Shown: piece after piece, positions 1 to 11,600 of the stretch
How the letters are laid out: the number at the start of each line of letters is the position of its first letter
How positions within the stretch are numbered: position 1 is the stretch's first letter
Assembly: GCF_029227915.1 (NCBI RefSeq)
Contig: NC_079887.1
Location: forward strand, 8,556,001-8,620,000
Direction of reading: 5' to 3'
Source: Hydractinia symbiolongicarpus
Lineage: Eukaryota; Cnidaria; Hydrozoa; Anthoathecata; Hydractiniidae
DNA: 64,000 bases
Program-made: the position numbers and the translations under genes
The notes under the pieces: generated by a model
The model's input: only the letters and a program-made list of their open reading frames with translations
What the model was told of the DNA's origin: nothing
The model's database searches: none

Positions 1-1284
1 TTCATTATATCATTATGTCATATATACTTTATATTATCAAAACTTAGGTAAAATTTGCGTAAAATAATTGTAAAAATAAGTTCTTTAAAATTTAAAATAT
101 TTCTAATATTTAATGAATCGTTTTTCTTTCACAGGTCTCAAACGGCGTCATTTTTTAAACAATCGCCGTCAATCTCTGATCAACAAATACCTCAATCTGT
201 AACTTTCACACCATGCTACAAGTATGGCCGACATTATAAGTCGGTGTAAAGATTGTATACACTTCAAATAAACGTTCATAAAGTTGTTACATATGGAACA
301 TCAGAAATCTTATAACGCTGGCTAGCTTTTGACTGAACCAAAAGTCTCCTTGGTATAGAAAATGTTCACAAAAAAGAGATCAAAACAAAATCTTTATTAA
401 GGTTTGACGATAGTAGAAATATTATTTGTTAGAAAAATGAACACAAAACGGAGCACGTTAAAAACCAGTAAAAATAATGTAAATTAGGTAAAAAATAATG
501 TAAAATTCTTATATTATTTAATCTTTATGTAGAAAATATAAAACATATATTATTTCCATGTAAATGTACAAACCATAGTGTCCATTTAAGCATACAAGGA
601 TATCAACAATTTGATAAATACTCGATCTCTGGTTCGATGGTAGCGACTTTTCTGATCAACAACAAACGCTTCTTATTCTGTCCCCAATCAGAGAATGGAA
701 AGAAAAAGAGAAGCTGAAGAAAACAAAATTACACAATGATCATAAAATACAAAAATTTAAAACAAATGCTACTAGTGCGAAAAGAACAACAATTATAACG
801 ACAATGATGGTAACATGTAACAATGAAACATATGACAACGACAACTACAACAATGACTACAACGACAACTACAACAATGACTACAACGACAACTACAACA
901 ATGACTACAACGACAACTACAACAATGACTACAACGACAACTACAACAATGACTACAACGACAACTACAATGACTACAAGGACAACTACAACAATGACTA
1001 CAACGACAACTACAATGACTACAACGACAACTACAACAATGACTACAACGACAACTACAACAATGACTACAACGACAACTACAACAACTACAACAACGAC
1101 AACTACAACAACTACGACAACGACAACTACAACAACAACGACAACTACAACAACAACGACAACGACAACTACAACAACAACGACAACGACAACTACAACA
1201 ACAACGACAACGACAACTACAACAACAACGACAACTACAACAACAACGACAACGACAACTACAACAACAACGACAACAACAACG

Positions 1285-1315
<31 letters not shown>

Positions 1316-3960
1316 CGAAAACTACAACGACAACTACAACAATGCCTACAACGACAACTACAACAACAACGACAACTACAACAACAACGACAACAACAAC
1401 AACGACAACTACAACGACAACAACAACATGGACAACTACAACGACAACTACAACAATGCCTACAACGACAACTACAACAATGACTACAACGACAACTACA
1501 ACAATGACTACAACGACAACTACAACAATGACTACAACGACAACTACAACAATGACTACAACGACAACTACAACAATGACTACAACGACAGCTACAACAA
1601 TGACTACAACGACAACTACAACAATGACTACAACAATGACAATGAGAGATACTAAGTACGAGCTTGTATTTCTGAGACGCTGCATAAGTGAACGCTCATA
1701 TGCGCAACTCCACAGATAGAAGATTTTTTAAAATAGACGATTTTTTATTTCTTACAGACCTACGTAAACGACATACTGACCTGTTTGAAAACTCAACTTA
1801 CTTTATTTCATTGGCTGTCCTCAAATAAGCACTGTGAAAAAGAAACGTAAAAAGCTAGAACGTTATAAGTTGAAGATTTTGGGAACATTGGTACAGTGCT
1901 TGTAGGTTTTGTAAGATATATTCATTACAGTAATCCAAGAGATGCGAATATCCAAACAAATTTATATTTTAAAGGATGAAATTTTCGCGGGAACTTAATT
2001 TTGCGAATTTAAAAAAATGGATGGTTTGGAAGAATAAAGTTTCGCAAATTTCGTGCCAATTTTTTACCGCGAAATTTTCTCCCATTAAAGTAGTCGTTTT
2101 TTTACTTGACATACATAATAATTTCGCCATAAAAAATTCAAAATGATTCAAAAACAATATTATTGCATTTTAATGGGATTTTAATTTGAGCTTCCAAAAA
2201 CAAAAATGCTTCCTACGGACAATGCATTGTGAAATTAAACTACTTTCTTTCGCCGTTGTTCTAGGATAGACCTTATGCGTCGCTTTAGGATTATTATCGC
2301 GTCATGCTTACTGTATTATTGTTTTTAATAGAAAAGTGCATTTAAAATGGAATTTCTTTCTTCATTATATCATTATGTCATATATACTTTATATTATCAA
2401 AACTTAGGTAAAATTTGCGTAAAATAATTGTAAAAATAAGTTCTTTAAAATTTAAAATATTTCTAATATTTAATGAATCGTTTTTCTTTCACAGGTCTCA
2501 AACGGCGTCATTTTTTAAACAATCGCCGTCAATCTCTGATCAACAAATACCTCAATCTGTAACTTTCACACCATGCTACAAGTATGGCCGACATTATAAG
2601 TCGGTGTAAAGATTGTATACACTTCAAATAAACGTTCATAAAGTTGTTACATATGGAACATCAGAAATCTTATAACGCTGGCTAGCTTTTGACTGAACCA
2701 AAAGTCTCCTTGGTATAGAAAATGTTCACAAAAAAGAGATCAAAACAAAATCTTTATTAAGGTTTGACGATAGTAGAAATATTATTTGTTAGAAAAATGA
2801 ACACAAAACGGAGCACGTTAAAAACCAGTAAAAATAATGTAAATTAGGTAAAAAATAATGTAAAATTCTTATATTATTTAATCTTTATGTAGAAAATATA
2901 AAACATATATTATTTCCATGTAAATGTACAAACCATAGTGTCCATTTAAGCATACAAGGATATCAACAATTTGATAAATACTCGATCTCTGGTTCGATGG
3001 TAGCGACTTTTCTGATCAACAACAAACGCTTCTTATTCTGTCCCCAATCAGAGAATGGAAAGAAAAAGAGAAGCTGAAGAAAACAAAATTACACAATGAT
3101 CATAAAATACAAAAATTTAAAACAAATGCTACTAGTGCGAAAAGAACAACAATTATAACGACAATGATGGTAACATGTAACAATGAAACATATGACAACG
3201 ACAACTACAACAATGACTACAACGACAACTACAACAATGACTACAACGACAACTACAACAATGACTACAACGACAACTACAACAATGACTACAACGACAA
3301 CTACAACAATGACTACAACGACAACTACAATGACTACAAGGACAACTACAACAATGACTACAACGACAACTACAATGACTACAACGACAACTACAACAAT
3401 GACTACAACGACAACTACAACAATGACTACAACGACAACTACAACAACTACAACAACGACAACGACAACTACAACAACAACGACAACTACAACAACAACG
3501 ACAACGACAACTACAACAACAACGACAACGACAACTACAACAACAACGACAACGACAACTACAACAACAACGACAACTACAACAACAACGACAACGACAA
3601 CTACAACAACAACGACAACAACAACGACAACAACAACAACAACAACAACAACAACGAAAACTACAACGACAACTACAACAATGCCTACAACGACAACTAC
3701 AACAACAACGACAACTACAACAACAACGACAACAACAACAACGACAACTACAACGACAACAACAACATGGACAACTACAACGACAACTACAACAATGCCT
3801 ACAACGACAACTACAACAATGACTACAACGACAACTACAACAATGACTACAACGACAACTACAACAATGACTACAACGACAACTACAACAATGACTACAA
3901 CGACAACTACAACAATGACTACAACGACAGCTACAACAATGACTACAACGACAACTACAA
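1..3960. repeat. 2,360-bp tandem duplication (one full copy plus a partial second copy)
   Basis: The window's first bases recur at 2361, and the two stretches then run in parallel at a constant offset of 2,360 bp through unique flank and into the minisatellite. Inside the minisatellite the second copy is 21 bp shorter, so the offset falls to 2,339. They part near 1630/3960: copy one goes on to other DNA, copy two to more minisatellite and then unique sequence. The match already holds at base 1, so the duplication may extend left of the window. Near identity of the non-repetitive 800-bp flank suggests a recent event or an assembly duplication. I see no conserved gene in the flanks; the identical 64-codon ORFs at 55 and 2415 look fortuitous. 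Confidence 0.93.
833..1640 (+). repeat. 24-bp minisatellite, copy 1 (threonine-rich in one frame)
   Basis: The monomer is about GACTACAACGACAACTACAA plus CAAT (24 bp), nearly all ACN triplets, with a central part simplified to ACA/ACG runs. In the frame starting at the ATG at 823 it reads Met followed by seven Thr, over and over, for nearly 270 codons. Few variants change the amino acid (single Lys, Arg, Trp, Ala and Pro residues). The other plus frame reads Asn/Asp/Tyr and the minus frame poly-Val; both look like by-products. A stop lies four codons upstream of 823, and no signal peptide or splice donor was found. It is either a non-coding minisatellite or a PTS-type (mucin-like) exon. Confidence 0.85.
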
Positions 3961-4170
3961 CAACAACGACAACAACAACGACAACAACAAACAACAACAA
4001 CAACAACAACAACAACGAAAACTACAACGACAACTACAACAATGCCTACAACGACAACTACAACAATGACTACAACGACAACTACAACAATGACTACAAC
4101 GACAACTACAACAATGATTACAACGACAACTACAACAATGACTACAACGACAACTACAACGAAAACAACA
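3193..4170 (+). repeat. 24-bp minisatellite, copy 2, with extended 3' part
   Basis: Same 24-bp monomer as copy 1, but at about 3960 it runs into a CAA/ACA-rich stretch that shifts the threonine frame, then another block of regular 24-bp units to about 4170. The reading frame of the last block (Met at 4042) leaves the repeat through ACG-AAA-ACA and continues about 60 non-repetitive codons, rich in Asn, Asp, Glu and Lys, to a stop near 4374. That tail could be the C-terminus of a threonine-rich protein or chance. No flanking splice sites were established. Confidence 0.8.
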
Positions 4171-4422
4171 CCTATGGCGATAACGACCACAATTGCAATC
4201 GATGAAATCGCCTATTACAACAATAACGAAAATAACGAAGGCAAGAAAAACGACAGCAGCAACGTCGACATCAATGGACATCGACCAGCAGACGCATCCA
4301 TACGTACCATGTTTAGAAGAAAAGCAAAAGGAATACAAACAGGAAGCACTCCAGAAGAAAACGAATGTGCCTAAAAAAATTTATATGTCAGAATATTAAC
4401 ACAGTATATCATTAACGGGGCA

Positions 4423-4428
4423 TTTATT
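4423..4428 (-). terminator. Candidate polyadenylation signal AATAAA
   Basis: TTTATT on the plus strand gives AATAAA on the minus strand, about 190 bp beyond the stop codon of the small secreted-protein gene that ends at 4621. It is the first canonical hexamer seen downstream. In DNA this AT-rich the motif is common, so the position is the main support. Confidence 0.4.
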
Positions 4429-4620
4429 TTAACATGAAGCATTTAAGCTCCCTATTGCATTTAGCTACAACTTAAATTCGACCTTCGCAAGCCATACAAG
4501 AACAGGCATGTGGCAACTATGTGAGGCAAGTTGTCATAGCTACAGATACGCAAAAAGGTTTCCGCATGTTGAGAAACCAGCACGACACACCTACTAAAAA
4601 TCGTGGCACAGAAACTATAA

Positions 4621-7248
4621 CTACTCAAACAAAGGAATAACAGAAACTTTAACTTTTTTGATCACCTTTACACTTGTACCAGAATGTTCACCGCATTCGA
4701 ATTGCAACTCCACTACGTCCAGCCACTGCATCCGCGGTGTTAAGAAATATGCTCGAATAAACAGTTGGTCAGCATCTACCTGAATGGTGAAGGTTATCAA
4801 TTTTTAACACGCAGCTAGACTTCCCGGTTGGAACTCGAATCGATTTGTGTTCATTGATGTTACTTTGTGAATATTACCGAAGGACTGGGGAATGCAAAAT
4901 TGGCGTAAGATTTGTGTAAAATTGCATAAAAAAGGAAATGCAAGAATTCGCGTTGAAAAGATTTTTTTATAAAGGGGCGTTTAATACACCAAAAGATCTG
5001 AGTAAAGATAAAAATAGAATAACAACCATCGCAACTAAGACCATCTCAAACATCCAAAAAGACAAGACATGTGTTATAAACTATCTGCTGTGTGAAAGAC
5101 GTAACATTTGTTTCTGTCTTCTTTAATGTATTTGTCAATTGTGAAACTATTTTTCAATAAACGTTGCATACAAAATAGCTGCATTTAGAAGACGCAGCAC
5201 CCTTTTAAAAGCGCAACCTCTACTATAGCTATGCATAAATTAAAATACACTGCCAGTAGGTGTGGTGTTAATAAGAGAAGGGCGTTTATTGAAGGGCGGC
5301 GTTTTAATGAAAAGTATACTATTTCAAAATAAAGCAAAGGGCGATAGTACTACGTATGTGGCTCAGTTTTTTTATCCAGGAATTAGATTTAATTGACAAA
5401 ATCGTGAAAAAAAAAACACACCTTATTCATCAAACTTTAATTCAGCCTGAAAAATTTATTAAAAAACTTTTGGAATTCCCAGTAACAATTGGAGGGTGAC
5501 CTATCATCCTAAATTAGAAAATTTACCGGGCTTCTACATACAGTTTTAAAGACCTTATAAATGATCGCAAGAACTATCCCATTTGCTTTACATGTGTATT
5601 TTTCACACATGACCAAAAGCAATATTGACCAAAGTAGACATACCTTAGCTACTTTTATATTTCTATATCCATAGTGTTCGTAAAACCGCATTTCCAACAC
5701 AGCTAACGCTTCACGGACCCTTCTAAAAGTGCATTCAGGATCTTCTTTCCATTGCCACCTAAAAACAAAGTTAGAATAATTCCAATATATTGAATATGTC
5801 ATCATGTTTCAAACACAAAAAATGGCTTTTCTTTTTTTTTGCAAATTCTTTTAGCGGCGTAGATTTTAAGTGAAACCTCCTGAAGATCTGTCCAATCAAG
5901 GCCTCACATTGCAATTGCATTGATAATCTTAGCTAAATTCACAGTAAAAAAAAGTTACGCGTCGAGGTGCGTTTTTACCATATATAGTAGCCGCTAAATG
6001 ACGTATAGTCACTTTGGGCTTGCCGCAGCGTTTTGCGTTATCGCATACTCATTTCTCATTGTTATTCAGGAATCACGTGATTCCTTCTATAGTACACAAA
6101 AATAAAAAATTATTTTCAAATAGTATTTAACAAATTAAATGCAAAAGGAACCTTTAGTGTGAATTTAGCCTAATAAGCATTAAAGCTTACATCCCGTGAA
6201 AATCAAGTTAATTTCATATAAAAGAGCCTAAAAAAGTTTTTATTTTTTTCAAAATTCTTGATTGGTTGTTTCGAACTTGGACTTAAAAGTTTCACTAATT
6301 ATGCATGATGTAATGAATTAGCACTAAGTGGGTGTTGTATCGAACACTTTGGCAAGGCATATAGAGTCGAAATATTTTTGGCCATTCAGTTTGTGGTTTT
6401 GAATATTTTGAATGTTTCAGCGCTAGATCATGACGTCAGGAGATAATCAAATCAAAATAAGAACGAAAATTTCTACCTCTCTTTTTTTCGATGGAAAGAG
6501 CGAAGCCCTGGAATCCATAAAGCTGGTCTCAAAAACGCTTGAATCGGTGCGTTAAGCCAACTGAATACTGACCCAAAACAGCAAATTATAAAAAACATCT
6601 CTATACTAAAAAGATTGGAAAATTTCTGATCTAAACAAAACAAAGAGTGTACATCTAAGCTACTGTATCTATCCGATAAGAGATGGACAGTTTTTATACA
6701 AAAAAAATTGGTTCAGTAGGATGTTTCTGAACTCTGAAGAAGATTTTCTGGACATTTATGCAGCCTGACACCTCTATATCATACAATTTGTAAGAAATTA
6801 ACAGAAATAGTTTAAAATCATTTAAAGTTCTTTAAGTTTTTCGCCAATTCACTTCAGCAAAAACTCAAAGTTCTAAAAAATGCTGAGAAAAAAAAATAAG
6901 TATACATAAGATAATGCAAAAAAGTATAAAAGATGGCAATGCTGAACATTTAAACTTATGGAAAGTTAATTATTTAAAAAAAAAAGTTACATCGTCACTG
7001 AAAGACGAAGTTCTAAACTAGCCGGAAAGGTTTTTAGGAACATTCATATTCTAATATTCAAGGTCTTTTCTTCCACAGAATGATGGATATTTAAGGTTTC
7101 TAAGATCATTCAAACTGATTTCAAGTCTTTCAGGGTACAGCAGAATCGTTTTCAAACATAAATATGCTTACCGTTTTATAGCAAGCATTGGAACAGCAAC
7201 TGACAAAAAAACAAACAAAAACATTACAAATACGATCATATTGAGCAT
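4621..7248 (-). CDS. Small secreted or membrane-anchored protein, possibly DUF1499-like (3 exons)
   Basis: Exons, in transcript order, are 7172-7248, 5644-5758 and 4621-4779 (77+115+159 bp). Phases agree (2, then 0) and introns are GT-AG (GTAAGC, GTATGT donors). The product is 116 aa. Residues 1-25 are a hydrophobic signal peptide or anchor (MLNMIVFVMFLFVFLSVAVP). Then come an Arg/Glu helix (PECTFRRVREALAVLEMRFY) and a strand-rich half containing LFIRAYFLTPRMQWLDVVEL. The alternation of a helix, then a strand with R-x3-L-T-P followed by W-L-D-V-V-E, recalls DUF1499-type proteins (strand with bulky residues then DDVE), but this is from memory and weak. Only two Cys remain in the mature part. 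The 116-aa length is short, and upstream exons cannot be excluded. Exon structure is more secure than function. Confidence 0.68.
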
Positions 7249-8678
7249 AATGTTGTGGAAACAATAATACTGTTGCCATGGTGATATAAGTAACAGCCAG
7301 GAAAGAATCTTGCCAAGTATGTAACAGTTTTTTTTTGTAAAATAAAATTCATTTTAACTTGAACAATTAAAAAAACAAAAAACTTAGCATTCATAATTAC
7401 AACAATCTATGATACTTATTTATAAATCTAAAACCTTAACTTTTTTTTTATTTTAGTTACTTATAAAAACAGATATACAACTTTTCTAAGCTACCCACGA
7501 AATTTCGCCCTTACTTTACATGGTAACAAGCTTGAGTTGGTCACAATGCCAGTTTACGCCCATAGAACTATCTAATGTCCAGCTGCATTGAAAATTCTGC
7601 ATACCTAATGTACTGATTTCTCTCGTTTTAAGTGAAACTATGGTGGTACTCGAATTGGTCTATATCAATATTTCCCTCTTGACACTAAACAAGGTATTTC
7701 TCACAGAAAACACAAAAATCTAGTCGTTAAGAGAATTCTTGATAGCATAGGAGGTTATATCTATTACTTTAAGCATACGTAAGAGCGTATGTTTCTTTTT
7801 TTTAAAAAAGATTAAAAAAATTGGAAGAAAAACACACGACAGACAGCAAGAGGAAAAAATAAATAAATACCATTTTGCAGGAAAAAATAACAGATCAATA
7901 TCACAATATTTTAATCTCATAAAAAAGTCTATAATTATAATTTAAATTTTGAACAATAGGCAGACTTAAGAAGAAAAAACTCCTACACATTTTCTTTATA
8001 AGTGTTCATATTTCTTAACTAATATTTCTTTGTTATTTTATCAAAAACATCGAGGGTGTATAGAAAAAAGATAACATCCTTACACGAGGAAAAAATTAAC
8101 ACAAAATACAGTTAGCAGTTACAGTTATAAAGTATGTACACAAAACACGAAAAAAGCAAATTCCAACGCACTGTGAACCAGTATTCGCAAGATTATCAAT
8201 AGTTAACCAACACAGATTTTTTTAATTTAAGAAAACTGAAAAGATGGACAAGGGCTGAAAAGTGTCTTTATGTTTGACCTATAGTAAATTACCTATTAGC
8301 TTGGAAGAGGCAAGTTATAAAAAAAATTAAAAATAATAAAATATATAACTATAATGACAAAAAAAATTCAGTAAACACAAAAGAGTATTTAAAAAAAATT
8401 AAAACAATTGAAATGAACACTTTTTAAGTCGTCCTTATAAGTTTTATATCAGTAAAATATTATAACCAACACCTTGAAACTGTCTTGCAGCTGAACAAGC
8501 TTTTGTAGCATGCGTTTACATTATCTTTATATCATCTTGTACATGGTACAACACACTATAATACCAATCAGGTCTTGGGTTATGATCTTGAGAAAGAGTG
8601 TGGAAAGCTTTCGAACATCATACTCTCTTTAACGTGGAATTTTGACACTTATTTTTAAAGGAGGTTTTGAACATTGTA
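7249..8678. other. Intergenic DNA, no gene seen
   Basis: Very AT-rich with many A and T runs. The ORF at 7720-7920 on the minus strand is low-complexity and has no splice context. This stretch should include the 3' UTR of the palmitoyltransferase gene, whose stop is at 8679, but I could not pick a convincing polyadenylation signal. Confidence 0.6.
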
Positions 8679-11600
8679 TTACACAGTAACTTCATAAGCA
8701 GTTATAATTTTGTTACTCCTTGTGCTTGATGAAGATGAATTGTCAGTAGTTTGTATACCAGTCCATCCACCACCTTTCACAATTGATTTTGGCTGTAAAA
8801 TAAACCAAGGAGAGTTTTAAAGATCTACCCTTTGAACTTTAACATCTTTCTGCAACTAATCTTACTACGTTATGAGTCACAAATCAAGAAGTGTATGCTA
8901 AGCGTCAATACGACCTTAGGCAGTTAAATCCATTGACATTTAAATAAATATTTGATGCCACGAAACATCGAGACATCAGTTTTTATACAAAATAGAAAAG
9001 ATGTTAAACTGATTTGTCATCTACGCGGTTAAACAGAACGCATTTCTAAGTGCTTGGGATTTTACAATACCTAAATGTCACATTTTCTGATTTCAGAGCA
9101 GGGAAGAAGGGAAAGATCTAAACTAAATCTAAAATCTAAACGTGAGATCGATATTTAGCGTACATTTTACAACTTGTGAGTCATCCCCACATAGTTTCAT
9201 TAGCTCCTTCGTTTCTTAGTGATGCTACTTTAGATTGACTTTTCACTCATTGCAAATAAAGAGTGTTAAATCTGAAAACTAACGTAACTGAACTGTTTTG
9301 AACAGCTCCACACACGATTTAATCCATGATTAAACCACACGTACAGAGTAGTGTGATATGTTAATCCTTTCGACGCAGCTGTGGTCGTGAGGCCATTTTC
9401 AACACACTGAATTCGAATCATTGTAATTGCTCGTTTAACTGGTTTAAAAATTCTCTACTATTTTCTCTCCAGGTATAAACTTCTGGAAGAAGACAATATC
9501 TTAAAGATGTTTTTTAGCACCTTTAAGTTTCTGTTCACAGAGAGCTTGCTTTTATAAAAACTGTATAATACAATGATGTATTTATTTGACATATTTAATA
9601 AAGAAAAGCTGATCACTCACATTTCTTTCTGCTACAGGTTCTAATTCTATTTGAATATGTTGCATGTGCAAAGGTTCTGCACTATTTTGTACTTCGAATG
9701 GTTTCGATTCCTTGCTTTTCTTTTTCTTTGGCATTTTATAACCAAGATATCTAAAATGAATGAAAAACCAATGAATATTTATAAGAAATAAAACTAATTG
9801 TTTACACTTCTTTTAGCTAGTGGTTAAATAAATATGTTAGGTATTAAAAGTATTATGTTAGCTTAAATTATAAAGTACTAACATATACTGCATTACTACA
9901 ACTTTCCCTTTATAGAAAATTGTAAATAATCCTTCAATTTAATGATTTTATAGAAATCAATAGTGTCTCGGTAGGAAGATGTTTTATGCATAATCATTTT
10001 TGGTTAACTATCAACCATAAGATCATGCTAAAATTATATATTTTTATTAGGCTTGAGTGAAAAAGGTCTATACTTACTTTGGTGGCAAAGGACCAAATAA
10101 TATACTACAGCAATTACGGCGGCATCCTAAATCGAACGGATTATGCCCGCTACCAAATTTACCAGTAACCTAAAAAAATAAATTCAACTTTTAAAATCTT
10201 AGTTTTTAAGAAATAACTATGTACTTCAATTCTAAGACTGACCCTTTTAACTTTAGTAATATCAGTTGAAAAAACATATCTTACACATCCTGGAACTACA
10301 AAACAAAACAGTCACTCGTATTTATATGGGGAAAATAGTGCAGTCAAATTCTGCCTTTACATTAAAAATAACTGTTAAAATCATGTAGGGGTAGGCAGAA
10401 CACAGTGACAAGAAAATAAAACAAATGTGTCATGTGAAACGGGCATACCTGTTCATTTGTTGTTCTGCCTAGTGCAACTAATCCCATGTGAAATAAGGTT
10501 AATCCAACAACTGGAAACAGTGCTAATGCAGATATTATTAAAATAATTATACTGTAACTTGGTTAAGGGAAAAATACACTTTTACAGTTCATACATACAT
10601 ACACATCATGCAAAACACATGAAGTATTCAGTATACATGAAAACACTTAATACACAATAACAAGAACGGAAAGACTTTCACATTGTAATGACTGTATCGG
10701 TTCAATACATTGTACAAAAAAAAAATTCATGGTTTAGTGTGACAATAATGGATGAAAAGCCTACACTGTATAAATTATATGAACTTTCCGTTTTGTGGCT
10801 GATTAAAAAATACGATTATTTGACCTTATCTATATAGCTCACAAGACAATGTTTAAATTTTTCATTTGTTTCAATAGCATAACATAAACATACTGTAAGC
10901 CTGATCGTTTTTCTCATATTGTTTGTTTACAAAAAAACATGTATTTTCCAATACGCACAACATCTGCCATGACACTTTTATTAGAACTATGTTTTAAGAA
11001 CCTGAGATGTGAAACTCAATTAAGGGCGGCACTTTTAAAGGTGGTGGAACTCTTAAAAGAGAAAATTCAGTGTGTATGTGTTCTACAGACTTCTGTAATG
11101 CAATGCATGAAAAGGATACGGTGGAATAATCTTGTTGATTGGTTTACCACTATGCTTCATAACAAATACAACTGTTTGTGAGATGACAAACAAAATATGA
11201 ATTGAAAGTAAAAATATAAAAAAAAAGAAATATCGATAGTTTTGTTTGCCAATGCAATTATCCACCCATGGGCAATGATGATCAAATACCTAGACAAAGA
11301 GTAATTAACAGAAATATGTCTTCTATAAATATATCTAAAAGTATTAAGTATTTTAAGCTCTGAAACATATGTAGGGGATTTTCTTAATAACATTGCTTAT
11401 AAGTTGCAATGTTTTATAAAACCCACTTATCAATATCATAATTCATAACTAACACACTTCGCCTAATGATATGATTTAAATAGGATTTCCCATCTGGTAG
11501 CCAGAGGGGGTCAACCTGCCTTGCATATAAGGGGCACAAACTATGACCTTTTATATCAACATGTTCTAAGACGCCAAAGGTTAAAATATTAGTCTTTGCC

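Noticed and set aside
729-4190. Long minus-strand ORFs reading poly-Val or Cys/Ser/Arg runs across the minisatellite
   Set aside because: They are shadow frames of the 24-bp repeat; no known protein has such composition and no gene structure surrounds them.
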